NCBI RefSeq assembly: GCF_041956535.1
Contig: NW_027192213.1
Span: 261,926 to 325,925 of the forward strand
Reading direction: 5' to 3'
Origin: Calcarisporiella thermophila CBS 279.70
Taxonomy: Eukaryota; Calcarisporiellomycota
DNA length: 64,000 nucleotides
This document shows, piece by piece, positions 32,552 through 44,330 of the stretch (position 1 is its first letter; each line of letters opens with the position of its first letter). A program made the translations under genes and the position numbers. A model generated the notes under the pieces. It ran no database searches. It had not been told where the DNA came from and was given only the letters and a program-made list of their open reading frames with translations.

Positions 32552-34733
32552 ATGCACATCCCAAAAACTGCCGCATGTGCGAAGTTTGCGGCAATCGCTA
32601 AAGCGAAGCATCATATATCGGCTGCAGTTTGGAAAAATGCTCCCGCGCTAACCACCTCCAACTTTCCGATCCCCCCTTCCGCTCCTTCGTACTTCCCCTC
32701 TCAAGAATCTCCAGCCCGATGTGATTGTTTCCAACTGCTCCGCCGACCGCACTCCCTCAGACCTCAAAGTAGATCCTTGTATACTTTGCCCGATTTCTTG
32801 TTCCCGCGTCGAAATACCGACTTCACTTCGTCACTTATCCCGAAAACCTTTCCCTCCCCTCTCCTCCAAAAACTCGAGAAACCGCAGACATCCCCTCCTT
32901 CCCCTATAATAACATTTTCACCTCCCCCCTCATTCTCACACACACCGTTACCAACATCTTCGCCTACGCCTTCATCCAACTATTCCCCGCTCAAAATTCC
33001 ATTCACGCAACCTCCAGTACAAAAATTAGCTCAGACTTCTCTACCTACACCCACCCCCACTCTCCCAGCTACTCCTTTACTCCACCACTCTCCACGTAGT
33101 ATTCCGCTTACTCAATCCTCAGTTAAACAATCCGCTCAGACGCAAGTATCAAGCGATGGGCTAACAAGAATAACGACATTAGCTAATGGTGTGCGTGTGG
33201 CGTCTTTTAATGCGCCCGGTCACATTGCAAATGTGGGTATTTTTATACGCGCTGGACCAAGATTTGAGACGGAAAATATTAAAGGTGTTAGTCACATTCT
33301 AGATCGAATGGCATTCAAGGTATGTGACATTGCCATTTTAGCTTGGATGCCATTTACCATCAAAGCTTGTACAATTTTTTTCCACAAGTGATTCTAATAC
33401 CATTTTTTATCCTATACAGAGCACAACAAATCGAACTTCTGAGGAGGTTCTTCAAGAAATTGGAGCCCTTGGGGGTCAAAGCACCTGTACCTCGTCTCGT
33501 GAAGCCATAATCTATCACAGTGCAGTGTTTAAACGCGACTTGCGACGGACTTTCTCTCTACTTTCCGATATAATCCTCCACCCGAAGCACACTCCCTCGG
33601 AGATTGCAGAGCAGTGCGAAATCGCTGCGCGGGAGGTGCAGGAAATCGTCTCCCAGCCAGATATGCTTCTGCCTGAAATTCTTCATATGACGGCCTTCAA
33701 AAAGAATACACTTGGAAATCCAATGCTTTATAATGCAAGCCACGGTAAAGTAAATCCGGAGATGGTACGAAAGGCGTGGCAAGGCTGGTTCACCCCGGAA
33801 AGAGTCGTCATTACCACGACTGGAGCAAATCATGATGAAGTTATTGCATTGGCAGAAGAGTATTTTGGAAACTTTGGAGTCGAACCCAAGGAGGATGAAA
33901 AGCGGAAGCAGCGAAGCTTGAAGAGTCTCTTTAGTCCACATCCTTTATCCACATCACCTCGTTTCCCCCTGTTACGACGTTCATTTTCCACATGCTCTAC
34001 CAGCGGCATCGTTACGAAATGGGACCCAAGTACCAGAGTTGAGGAACATGCACGGTATACGGGCGGGGTCAAATTGATTCCCCAGCCGGACATGCCCTTA
34101 ACGCATCTGTACCTCGCATTCGAAGGCGTCCCCGCCCATGATCCCGACGCTTATCCTTTGGCCACACTACACACGCTATTAGGGGGCGGTGACGCATTCT
34201 CTTCGGGGGGACCCGGAAAGGGCATTCAATCGCGCCTCTATGCAAAAATTGTTGCAAAATATGACTGGGTCGAAGCTTGCAATGCTTTCCAACACGCATA
34301 TTCAGACAGCGGGCTGTTTGGTTTACGGGCCGTTTGTGTTTCAGGCCAAGGCCTGCAACTTGTAGCCATGATTGCACGAGAATTGTCCCTGGTGCTTCTC
34401 ACCGACACAGAACAATTGCGCGGCGAGCAGGGTGGAATTACTGAAGCTGAGCTCCAACGTGCTAAGAACAAACTAAAGGCGGCACTGCTCATGAGCTTGG
34501 AAACCAGTGCGATTCAGATCGAAGAATTGGCAAAACAAGTACTTTTGCTGGGACGATGCGAGAGTGCTGAAGAAATTTGCGAAAAGATCGATCGGATCAC
34601 AGTAAGGGACATTGTACGTGTTGCACAAAGGATCTTCCGGGGACGAGTCACCATTGTCGCCCAGGGTGAGGTGGAGGGGCTACAGCATGCGGAGAAGATC
34701 CTATGTAGGTGTGGCATCGGAAAATTATCATGA
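32552..34733 (+). CDS. MAS2: Mitochondrial processing peptidase alpha subunit
   Basis: MPP alpha binds presequences and, with the catalytic beta subunit, removes them in the matrix. The glycine-rich substrate loop is clear: LLGGGDAFSSGGPGKGIQSR (about 34177-34240). The zinc motif is degenerate (HILDRMAF in place of HxxEH), as expected for alpha. The M16 domain starts at LANGVRVASFNAPGHIANVG. Two exons: exon 1 is 32552-33319, exon 2 starts at 33421 with STTNRTSEEVLQEIGALGGQ. The N-terminus MHIPKTAACAKFAAIAKAKH is a good presequence. Between it and the peptidase domain lie about 185 residues of Pro/Ser/Thr-rich low-complexity sequence, which is far longer than usual. A second Ser/Arg-rich insert sits between the two M16 halves (near 33900-34010). 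Confidence 0.95.
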
Positions 34734-35034
34734 ATGCTATCCTTGAAGGCTACTCATTTAGCAACCGAGAGTGACGAGAATCCAATTTTGAAATATATAT
34801 ATTTTACTCTTGTATACTCATTATTTAACTAATTCTTGGATATTAGTTTCTCTCTCCAGTCTATTTCTCGCTCTTATTTACATATAATTACTTGTTTATC
34901 CTTTCCAAGATAAATACATAAAGAAATCCCAGTGATAAAAATTAAAGAATGGAGAATAATCATGAATACTATTACTAACACTATCTAAAGGGAAAGAATG
35001 ATTCGCGCATCCGTACATCGCACCCTCCTCTCCC
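34734..35034. other. Convergent AT-rich spacer
   Basis: AT-rich 3' sequence between the convergent MPP alpha (+) and p24 (-) genes. No gene seen. Confidence 0.45.
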
Positions 35035-35963
35035 TCAAACCAACTTCTTGGACACAAAAAATCCGTGCATGCTCCTCATCTGCCACAGGCAGGTGATGCC
35101 CAGCACTATGATCTGTACGATGGCCCAAGTCACCACGCGCGAGTTAGTTGCCTCTGACATGTCTCTAAATTCCACTTCGCGTTCCTATGAAAACACGTCC
35201 GCAAAAATGATCAATATGAAGATGGGGGTAGAGATGGTCAGATAATATACTCTTTGGTAACCCTGCTCACGTCGAATATCATTTACGCGATTGTTGAGGT
35301 CTCGGATTCGGGATACCATCACTTCAATATATATTCTTAGCATACCTCAGCCAACTAACCGTATTAAAACTAAAAGACTCACTCTGTAATGCATCCTTCT
35401 CTGCCTCTTCTGTGTCCGCGAGGGGCCCCGCGCGTCCAGAGGTCATGTCAATATGAAACCGCTAAATTGGCACAAGTTGTACCACTCAATATCTATTAAC
35501 TATGTAGTGTTCTTTAATACAGCTTGAAGAATTCTCACCAGTCTGTGATTCTTTGACCAGGAGGTGGAGTTTGTTGAGAAGCACACCAAATGAGAACCTG
35601 ACTCATGCGCCGTGAAGACGAATCGCCCCATAGTACCTGATTTCAAGTTCAAGACATTGCGATGTTCGGATACCTCCTATTGATAAAATGAATATTATAG
35701 TGTGCTCTACAGATCATTCGTTAATTTAGGCTGGATTTATCTCCTACCTCTGCAGAAATTTGAACGCCGATTTCATCGTTATGCATATACTCTTGCTGTG
35801 TATCGCTCCATTCCTCAACGCGAAATGCACCCGACACTATTGTCCCAGAGGGGACCTCTTCTATGAAACATTTTGAGAGCCCTGGTCTGTCGAAATAGAA
35901 GTAGATTGCAAACGACGGAGAAAAAAGGAATGCAAGAAATATGAGGGAGGACAAATGGCGCAT
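35035..35963 (-). CDS. p24 family cargo receptor, alpha subfamily (TMED9/Erp1-like)
   Basis: p24 proteins cycle between ER and Golgi in COPI/COPII vesicles and select cargo such as GPI-anchored proteins. The signal peptide is [19 protein letters not shown] (ATG 35963-35961). The GOLD domain follows ([20 protein letters not shown], then [20 protein letters not shown], with the two conserved Cys). Next come a coiled coil, then [20 protein letters not shown] leading into one TM helix, and a short tail, GFFVSKKLV. The tail has the FF motif and a KKxx dilysine signal. [18 protein letters not shown] aligns with TMED9 (WWSILQTLILVAIGVWQMR), placing it in the alpha class. Several introns; stop TGA at 35035-35037. 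Confidence 0.93.
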
Positions 35964-36440
35964 GGTGAATGCTATTGTTTAGCGAATTCTCTTTTTGACT
36001 CCCTTCTCTTGTTAATGGGATCTAAGTGTAATTACGGCACAGGGAAATAAGTGAGGGTACAGAGAAAAATATTCATTTGATCAGTGATCGGGAAAATACG
36101 CTAAGGCTTTTAGACACATTTCAGACTTTTCTATTCCATATTTATCAAGAATTCAAAAAGGTATAAATTCCAGATCCATCACGCAGGAGGGGGCCGAAGA
36201 AAATTTAATATGGTAAAATCGATTTAGTTGTCAAGATATTGAATAGTTACAAAGCAGATAACCTAATGTCTAGCCTAAGGTGAAAAGCATATATAAATAC
36301 ATTATAAATATAAGAAATAGTACGACTAACATAGAGATGGTTGTAAAATAAATAGAGGAAGGATAATAAAATATATACAAATCAAAGTCATGTAATACTA
36401 GCATACATTGGAGGGATAGATGGGTTTACTGCAATCAGGG
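35964..36440. other. AT-rich spacer
   Basis: AT-rich sequence upstream of the p24 gene and downstream of the two-TM gene, both on the minus strand. No gene recognised. Confidence 0.4.
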
Positions 36441-37317
36441 CTATCTTCTATCGGGAGACGTCGGGATAACGCAAGAATATTCTGGAGGTGATGCACGTGT
36501 TGTTTGCGCGGTAGAGGTTGAGGGCAAGTCTGGATTATAGATTGGAGGTGGAGTGGAGACAGGAGGCACATATATCGGCAAAGGTGGAATGTCCGAAAAT
36601 CTAAGCAAAATCGCCTTTTGCCATAGAGAATACCGTCAGTCATCTCTGACCCAGCATTTGGAGCAAGACGAAAAGGCTTACATAGGTCCAAGGTCCTTCT
36701 GAAGTATACGAGCCGTCAGGATTCAGACGAGGTGCCTCCGTACGATATTTTTTTAATGAATACTCGATGTCGGGAGAATCTAACTCGGTTAGCTCCGCGC
36801 ATGCTTGGTTTACTGCTCTCTCGAACTTCACAATAAAAAATAATTATTCTCTGAGCATGAGGGGGTTAGTAATATCAAATAGCACTTGCCTTTGATTGCC
36901 GCTTATCAATATAGATTTCTGAAATGAGCGCAGCACATAACAGCAAAATTATTGCAGCTACGGTTGCACTCCATTGAATGCCGGGAGGTATATCGGGTCT
37001 CCCTTGGAGGATAGGTGTGAAGGCAAGCGCGGTGGCAATAATTACAATGACACCGGCCATAAATGACCAGAAGAGTATCCGGGCTAACCGCGTTTCGGAG
37101 AGAGGCTTGAGCCCACTACTGATGAGCACTCCATTAATAGAAGAAATTCTTAATGAGAACGTTTGGGGAGACATCTGAAGAAATTTGCATTAAATATTAG
37201 AAACAAAGGAGAGGCCTAGGGCAAAATGGTTCATACATATCCATCCAGCTCCTCAGGAAATTTCTCATCAAACTTGTTTTGCAACAAATTTAGTTTAATT
37301 TCGACATGTTTTTCCAT
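36441..37317 (-). CDS. Two-TM hypothetical protein with proline-rich tail
   Basis: I do not recognise this family. The ATG at 37317 starts MEKHVEIKLNLLQNKFDEKF. Exon 2 gives MSPQTFSLRISSINGVLISS, then two hydrophobic segments, ILFWSFMAGVIVIIATALAF and SATVAAIILLLCAALISEIY, joined by a short Pro/Gly loop. Exon 3 (FERAVNQACAELTELDSPDI) and exon 4 form a C-terminal region ending in a proline-rich part (DIPPLPIYVPPVSTPPPIYN), with TAG at 36441-36443. The intron between exons 2 and 3 (36826-36889, 64 bases) has a GC donor, AAAG/GCAAGT, since no GT keeps the frame open. The tail contains a PPxY motif, the kind bound by WW-domain ubiquitin ligases. The gene is head-to-head with the acyltransferase gene, 197 bases apart. 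Exon 4 placement is my best frame-keeping solution. Confidence 0.6.
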
Positions 37318-37514
37318 TGTAATCGTTCATCATAACGAAGACGTGTCAATTTCTTTACCCACGCCAATGTAGGTAGAGTGGTTTCAGTTTCTTTTACGAC
37401 AAATTTAAAAAGAAAATGTGACTGAGTGGCAAACCGCTACGCCATTGATAAATTGTTTTTTCATATGCATATCCTTGGTTTTTAACGGTAGTTTTCACTT
37501 GCAACTACACAAAG

Positions 37515-39468
37515 ATGGGAGACATCAATGCCACTGTAGACACTAGCAAGCATGGTGCAATGTATCGATTCCTGTACTTCCTATGCCGCTATTCTTTATG
37601 GGCTTTCTTCAGAGAGCACCATGTTGTAGACAATGGTAAAGTGCCAGTGACCGGGCCAGTATTAGTGTGAGTACTTTGCTGCGAATGAGAGCAAAAACAA
37701 TTAGAATAGTAGTTTGACATCCGATTCTCTTGTCCCTATTTTATGCTGTCCTACTCCATTGATGATCGAAATCTACAGAGTCAGGTGAGTTGTTTGCTTC
37801 AATTTCGCGTATTTTTTTTTCCTCATTATTTGCGTTGGTTAGCAATCATGCTAATATGGTTGTTGATCCGGCCATTCTCATCGCCACGTTCCCACATCGG
37901 CGTCAGGTTCATTTTTGGGCATTAGCAAAGTTTTTTAAAAACAGAATCACCCGTGCCATTTTGACATCAGCCGGAGTTGTTCCCGTACAGTCCCAGAGTA
38001 AGGACCATACGAAGCTTTTCCAGTCCACTTGGGAATCGCTTGAGAAAGGAGAGGTGGTTGGACTTTTCCCAGAAGGTGCGAGCACAATAAGAGGGCGTGT
38101 TTGTATCAGTATCATTATACCGCTTTTTGTTTCTAGGTACTTCCTATACCGCTCCTCATATCCTCCCCCTGAAGGACGGCGTTTCCTGGGTACGTTTTTC
38201 CAAAATTGAATTTCAAAAGTGTCAAACTAAATCTTATTTTTCTTTTTGAAATAGGCTGCGCTGGGATACATGAAACGAATCATTGAGTCCAACCTATCCA
38301 ACAAGAAGGCACCAGTTATTATCCCAGCGGGGATTACTTATGCCAACAAGTCCAAATATCGGAGCACCGCAATTATCGAGTCAGTTTGCTTTTGCCTTAG
38401 AGGCCCAATACTCTTCTAATTCCTCTACTCCTGCACTTCTAGATATGGCGATCCGATTTTTATTGAGCCCTATGTGGAGGATTTCTTGAGAGACCCTAAA
38501 CCGGCGGTGAAGAGATTGACCAAAGAAATCCAGGAGGCTATCGAGAGAATCACCGTGAATGCGCCGGACTGGGAAACTGAGCGCGCAATGAGAACGGCTA
38601 GAAATGTCTTGTTTACCGGCAGCAATAGTATTCGGACTGTAGATTACGTTAAGATCATGCAAAGGTAGGCTCATAGGTGAATATTTAGTCCCTTTTTATC
38701 TTGATCGCTTATATCTGAGCAACATTTAGTTTCGCGAATATATTCACTAAGTGCAAAGACGATCCCAGCGTTGAACGTTTACGCTCAGTACTGCTTGAAT
38801 ATTCCCACACGCTCGATTCCCTTCGTCTCAGCAATCTTGAAGTATCGTCATATCATAAGATTAGTATTCTAAGTGCGACTTTCCGCCTAGTGCGTGTGTT
38901 CCTTGCTTTCTCGCTTGGTTTGCCTCTTTTTCTTCCAGGACTTTTGGTTCATGCGCCATTTTACTTAGCTGGCAAGTGGGCCGAGCGCAAGGAAGTATAC
39001 CTCGAACAGGTGGCTCAGGATAAGATATTCACGGCACTTGGGCTGACGCCATTCGTGTATGGTACGTTCTTCTGGCTTGTATGGCGGATTACCGGGTACT
39101 CCACCTTTGGGCTCGCATTTGCTCTACTCCTTATTCCTTCATTTGCTTGGTATCACATTTTGCTCGTGGACGATCGATATGATATGTTCAAAAACCTGGT
39201 CGCGAGTTGGAGGCTGTTTGCGTCCGTAAGTGGATGGGAGTCTGGGACAAAGCACGAAGTAGACCAGCTGGTGAGGCTACGGAGAGAGTGCAGTGAATTG
39301 TTGCGGAGCGTACTCTGGAACTTGGCGGATGTGCATCACCAACCAGACGCTTCTTATTTAGTCGAATACGCTAAGCCTCTGTTCTCGCAGGGCAATGGGA
39401 GGGCGTCCCCTTCTCTTGAAAGCGAAGATAGTATCAAGAGAAGCATGGAGAATGATAAAGATAAATGA
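37515..39468 (+). CDS. Glycerol-3-phosphate/DHAP acyltransferase (Gpt2/Sct1 type)
   Basis: The ER membrane enzyme adds the first acyl chain in phospholipid and triacylglycerol synthesis. The acyltransferase motifs are present: NHANMVVDPAIL (H-x4-D), SAGVVPVQSQSKDHTK, FPEGTSYTAPHILPLKDG (split by an intron inside FPEG/TS), and VIIPAGITYANKSKYRS. The C-terminal half has two hydrophobic hairpins (FLAFSLGLPLFLPGLLVHAP and TFGLAFALLLIPSFAWYHIL) and a charged tail. This layout is that of yeast Gpt2/Sct1. The start MGDINATVDTSKHGAMYRFL at 37515 is supported by the conserved YxxLxxLxRYxxxxFF block that follows. The exon just before NHANMVVD may involve an additional small exon. The last exon ends ENDKDK at 39468. 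Confidence 0.92.
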
Positions 39469-39953
39469 AGAAATATAATTTATATAATTTATAGATATAT
39501 CTTGTTGTTGTGTCTTCTATTCTCAACCCCCTCTTCTCCAATGATCATTCACATATGATATTCTTATTTCTCTATCTCAGTATTTTTCTTTTTAGCTCCA
39601 CACCTATACTACTACATATACCGCTTCTTACCTACTTTTCTCGATTGCCTATGCTAAAGCTTTGGTCCCCAACATAAATTAAGGCAATGCCCAAGGACAC
39701 AGGCTTTTTTTGCCACCTTCTTGCATACTGCAACGTCATCTAAATAAAATGAGAAATTGAAATGGACGGCTGCCCCTGATTTTTTTTCCTCTTTTCTTTT
39801 CTCGTCCTTTTCTTGTTTGCTTTACAAATTAATTATCGTTTTCCTTTATATTTTCTACATTTGAACGGTAACCTCTTATTTTAAATGTATATGCTAACAA
39901 AAGATGCTAAATAATTCTCTCATTTATTTCTCTAGCTTTTACAATAATAAAAG
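39469..39953. other. Spacer upstream of tropomyosin
   Basis: AT- and pyrimidine-rich sequence holding the 3' end of the acyltransferase gene and the tropomyosin promoter. No gene recognised. Confidence 0.4.
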
Positions 39954-40688
39954 ATGGAAAAGTTCAAGGAGGTAAGTGTTTTTTCTATATTTCACGCGTT
40001 GCATCCTAGATGTTGGTTGTTACGGAGGTGATTTATCGTCTGTTGATAATATCAACCCTCATATTTTTTAACTCCATCATCATCTAACGCTTAAACTTTC
40101 TTTCGCCCTTGAATGATCATCTGGACCAACTAATAATCATCTGTATTTTAGAAACTCAATTCGCTCCGCGAGGAAGTCGATAAAGCCAATGTTCGTGCTG
40201 ATGAAGCAGAGCAAAAATACAAGCAGCTTGAGCAAGAGTTAACTGCCAAGGAACACGAAATCCACTCCCTTCAAAATCGCGTCACCAATCTTGAGGCTGA
40301 GCTCGATAAAGCAGAGACACGCATTCGAGATGCCAAGGCTATTGAGGAGGATGAGGCGAACTCGAAAAACCAGAATGAGGCTTTACTGCGAAAAATCGAC
40401 ATGCTCGAACGAGCTCTCGAGGAGGCGGAAAAGAACCAGCGTGAGGCGATGACCAAGTACGTACATATTTTCTACTAGTTGTATTAGAAACACAATGAAA
40501 TTCATATATACCATCGCGTCAACAGCTTCCGTGATGCTGACGTCAAGGCTGAGCAACTCGAGCGCAAAATTCAGTCTCTAGAGAACGAGCGTAATGAACT
40601 CGAGAGGAAGAACGAAGAGCTTTTGGAGAAGCACAAGAAAACCGAAGCCGAACTCGAAGCCCTCACGAAGCAATTGGAGGATTTGTAA
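39954..40688 (+). CDS. Tropomyosin (fungal, 161 aa)
   Basis: Tropomyosin stabilises formin-made actin cables and the contractile ring. Three exons, 39954-39971, 40152-40456 and 40526-40688, encode 161 residues, the same length as fission yeast Cdc8. The product is a continuous coiled coil, starting MEKFKEKLNSLREEVDKANV and ending ALTKQLEDL, with regular heptads and no Pro. Exon 1 carries only six codons. The stop TAA is at 40686-40688. Confidence 0.96.
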
Positions 40689-40938
40689 AGGGAACGGATT
40701 TTCTTTCTTTTCATTTATAGTTTTTTTTATAATTTTCTGGAAATTATTTTTGGTCATCTTAACAATAAAACGCAATAGCCTCTTCTCAATAACACCATTT
40801 AAAATTATTGACAAAGTGCTCGGAGTAAAGTCGATAGATTTATTTTGTAAATGTTCGATAAACGCGACGGTGATGAGTTGGTAAAGACGATTGCATGTTG
40901 CCGTATATACAGGAATCATAAAATAAATAATCTAAACA

Positions 40939-43377
40939 TCACTCGTCTGACTTTTTGGCTTTCTTTTTCTTTTTCTTTTTCCCTGATTCTTGGGTCGTAT
41001 CTGTTTGCTTCTCGGCTCCATTATCGCTTATGTCCTGGCTTTCTTCTCTGCTCCGTTTTACGCCTTTGGTGGAGGTGGATTTAGAAGAGGGTAGCCGCCA
41101 TTTCTTGTTTGGAATTGCTTCCATTTCTTCCCGATGCTGTTGCTGTAGCTTCATCCTAAACATGCGCAGTCTCTTCTTTTTGGAGTATTTACGCAAGTCA
41201 TGTTCCTCCTTCTCTGGTGGACGATAGGGTGCAATCTTCTTGAGCGAAACAAACTCGTTCAGCTCCTGATCATCAGCCAGTAAAATCTCGACTGGTGTTA
41301 GGCCATAGCTTGCCGGCTTAACTTGACGATACTTGAAGCGAGTGGGCTGGTCGCCAACCTAATAAAATGGAGCTATATTAAGGCCCATTGCAAACGGCGG
41401 ACTCTATATTTATAGTTACCATATCCTCGTAATCGAGTTGATGGTATTCCTCCAAGTATTTCTCGAAGTCTTTTTTCGAGATTTTATCTCCCGCTTTTGA
41501 ACTTGTCGCTTCGTGTCCTTGTGTGGTACCTTCGTCATATGCGTCTCCTCCCGGTAGATAGTCAGCATCCATGATAAAATCGCCATCTTCATCTGGCTGC
41601 TTCTCTTTCTCTTTCTTCTTCTTCTTCTTCTTCTTCTTGCCATCTTCTGGAGCAGCAGTCTCCTCTACCTCTGATTGCACATTTGGTGCTACCTTCGCAC
41701 TGCTCTCGACTTCATTTCCTACGATGTCGCTAATATCAATGTCATCATCCCAGGTTGGCTTCGCATTCTTGTCCTATTAGAATAAAATCATGATATGTAC
41801 CGAACTTACTAAAACAACAGATTCACACGTTCAACCTACCTCTTGCTCATAGTAGTCGTCATCAAACATCTTTGACATTTTTTCGTCATACTTATCAGGA
41901 TCAAACTCCCCTTCTAAGTCTACCTCGTCTAATCCGACAGCTAGAATTTTCATACATTAATAAAGATGTAAATAATCAATAATTATGACACTAAAAAAAC
42001 CTACATGTATTTCCGGTGATCTCTTGAATTTGCTTCAACTTCTCGAAGATTTCCTTCTTCTTAAGGTTCTTGAGTCTCTTCAACTCCTCTTTCTTTTGCA
42101 ACTTCTCCTCTTCTTTACGCTGTTTAAGGGCTTCACGCTTCTGTTTGCGTTTATCATCCTTTCGACGAACGGAGCCTTCCACATTACGCGAATAAGTCAT
42201 GATCTCTGTAGCTCCCCTAATGAGGTAGTATAATTGGGTAAGAAATTGGATCATATGAAAAAGATTAGACAACTTACTGTTCCTCAAACCGGAAATTATA
42301 CTGACTCTCGAATCGGTCAGCTTCCTCCAGCTGCTCCTCGTCCTCGGTATCGTGATGTTCTCCCACAATCTCTTGGTATGAGGGTACGCGCTTCGCCGAT
42401 TTATCGATCCATCCCCGGTTAAGGATATAATCCATAAGGAATTTTTCGTCTTCATCAATCTGCGAATTGTTCTGATAATTTCGCCATTCCTGGAATGCCT
42501 CCATGCCGTTATCCTCCTACGATTTCAATAAAAAAGAACAACAACGTATTAGACATCAACTCCAAAACCAATAATGAAATAACGCTTACTGTCATATTCT
42601 CCAACAAAAATTGTCGATATGCCTCCTCCTCTTCCTCCAACTCCTCTTTTGATTTCACTCGCTTCTGGAAGAAATTATCCCCCTCTTCTTCCATGTCTTC
42701 CTCATCTCCATCACCAGTGCTAGCATGAAATGCTGCCGTCACCTCCTTACGTATTGCCTCTTGCTCCTCAGTATGTGTCATAGCATTTCCATCCTCCTCC
42801 TCAATAATCCCACCATCCTCAAGTAGCACTTTACGGTGATAATCTTTGAGACGCACAGGTTTTTCCGCCGTAGTCTGCTTTTCCTTCCATTTCTTGCGAG
42901 CATTTTCCACTGCTTCGTCTAGATGATGCTCACTATGATCAGTCATAATATTTACCATGAATTTTGCAATAGTAAAATTTACCAGAAAAAAAGGCTGTAT
43001 TATTTTCGTAAATTTTCGGATTCTTTGTTCGAATGGCAGCAATTGTTTTGAGAATCTGAGCGTCAATTTCTGGCGTCACTAGTTCCCCAAACTCATCTTC
43101 CTCGACATCCTCCTCTGAATCCTCATCCTCAAAATCCTCCAACGTTGCATCTTTGCCATATTTTTCCTGTACTAATTTTGCAAACGAGTAAAGGTAGTAG
43201 GTTTAGTCTATTGGAAAGGAAGGCATAGGAAATGGACGAGGGCCCGACAAAGATATCAAATCGCTTACGTTTCGATAATTCTTCCCCTCGCTTCTTCTCC
43301 TCGTACTTCTTCGCATAGGCCTCATTGATGGTGAGGGAATTCTCCTCCGCAGTGTCGTCGAAAATTATTTTTGGCAT
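40939..43377 (-). CDS. KRI1: Ribosome biogenesis protein KRI1
   Basis: Kri1 works with Krr1 in the nucleolus in 40S subunit assembly. The ATG at 43377 begins MPKIIFDDTAEENSLTINEA followed by YAKKYEEKKRGEEL, then GELVTPEIDAQILKTIAAIR, the strongest family signature. Acidic and Lys-rich blocks with several short introns follow. The C-terminal KRI1-like region has FKYRQVKPASYGLTPVEILL, ADDQELNEFVSLKKIAPYRP and HDLRKYSKKKRLRMFRMKL. The protein ends in a Lys-rich tail with its stop at 40939. It is highly charged with long Glu and Lys runs, as usual for the family. At least seven introns; exact boundaries were not all fixed. Confidence 0.93.
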
Positions 43378-43639
43378 CGCCTTAAAATCTCCCGGCTAAA
43401 TCGATTCAAAGAATTCTGAGATAACTTAGAGGTGTGGCCAGACTGTGACTTTTAAATTGAATGTAAACATCAGTATGTGACGGTCGAGGCGAAGTCATCA
43501 GAAATCAATCAAGATCCATTGAAAAGGTAAAATTGAAGGTACATAGGAATAGAAATATCTATAGTAGCGTCAGATATCCAACGCAATACATTTATTTAAT
43601 ATCAACAGCACAAAATATAGTAGAAAGGGTTTATGAATT

Positions 43640-44126
43640 TCAAATGTCAAAGTTTGACGGATTGTTGCCATTTTCGCGCTGCTCATCCCAACGAGAGATC
43701 TGCCAAATTCAAAAAAAAAGAGAGGGTTATAGTTAGGATGACTATCGTAACTGCAAATTCTTAATAAAAAAAATTGCATACCCATTCATTGGGGCACAGG
43801 CTGTGATAAGCTTTCCAGAACTGTTTGCAAGGGGGGAAATCTTCACCACGGGCCTTAATGCACTTGTAGTAATCTACATAGTTTTGCCAGCAGTGCTTAG
43901 TTTGGTTCTGGTTAGGGAAGCTATAGAAAAAGGGATGATAATAAGCATCAACCATTCTCTCTAATGGATCTTTAATGTACTTACCGGGCATCAAAACCAG
44001 CTATTCATCAAAAGAAAAAAATTAATCAGTTGGCGGATCTCAAAAATCGACAGACACCAAATAATAGTAGGATGAAGATGCCAGATGCCTACCTGTGGAA
44101 AGAGTGACAGACTGTGCTTCAGACAT
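43640..44126 (-). CDS. COX12: Cytochrome c oxidase subunit VIb (Cox12)
   Basis: This small intermembrane-space subunit of complex IV has a twin-Cys coiled-coil-helix fold. The motifs CWQNYVDYYKC (CX9C) and CKQFWKAYHSLC (CX10C) are intact, preceded by GFDARFPNQNQTKHC and followed by PNEWISRWDEQRENG. Exons are 44093-44126, 43985-44000, 43782-43920 and 43640-43699, giving 82 residues (yeast Cox12 has 83). The second exon is only 16 bases long and encodes most of AGFDAR. The stop TGA is at 43640-43642. Confidence 0.97.
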
Positions 44127-44330
44127 TTTTAAAATAAAGTAGCTTTGGGCTTTTGGATCGCTAATTGGAAGGAAAAGATGGACCTTTTTTCGGGTTGCAA
44201 ACAAATAACACCCCCCTGCGATATTTATTCAAAACCAAAAGCTGCGCCACATTTTTTCTATTCTTCCTCAAGTGTGAACAAACATAGTTTTATTTTATAT
44301 AATAGAAAACAAGGAAAAGAAAAACAATAT

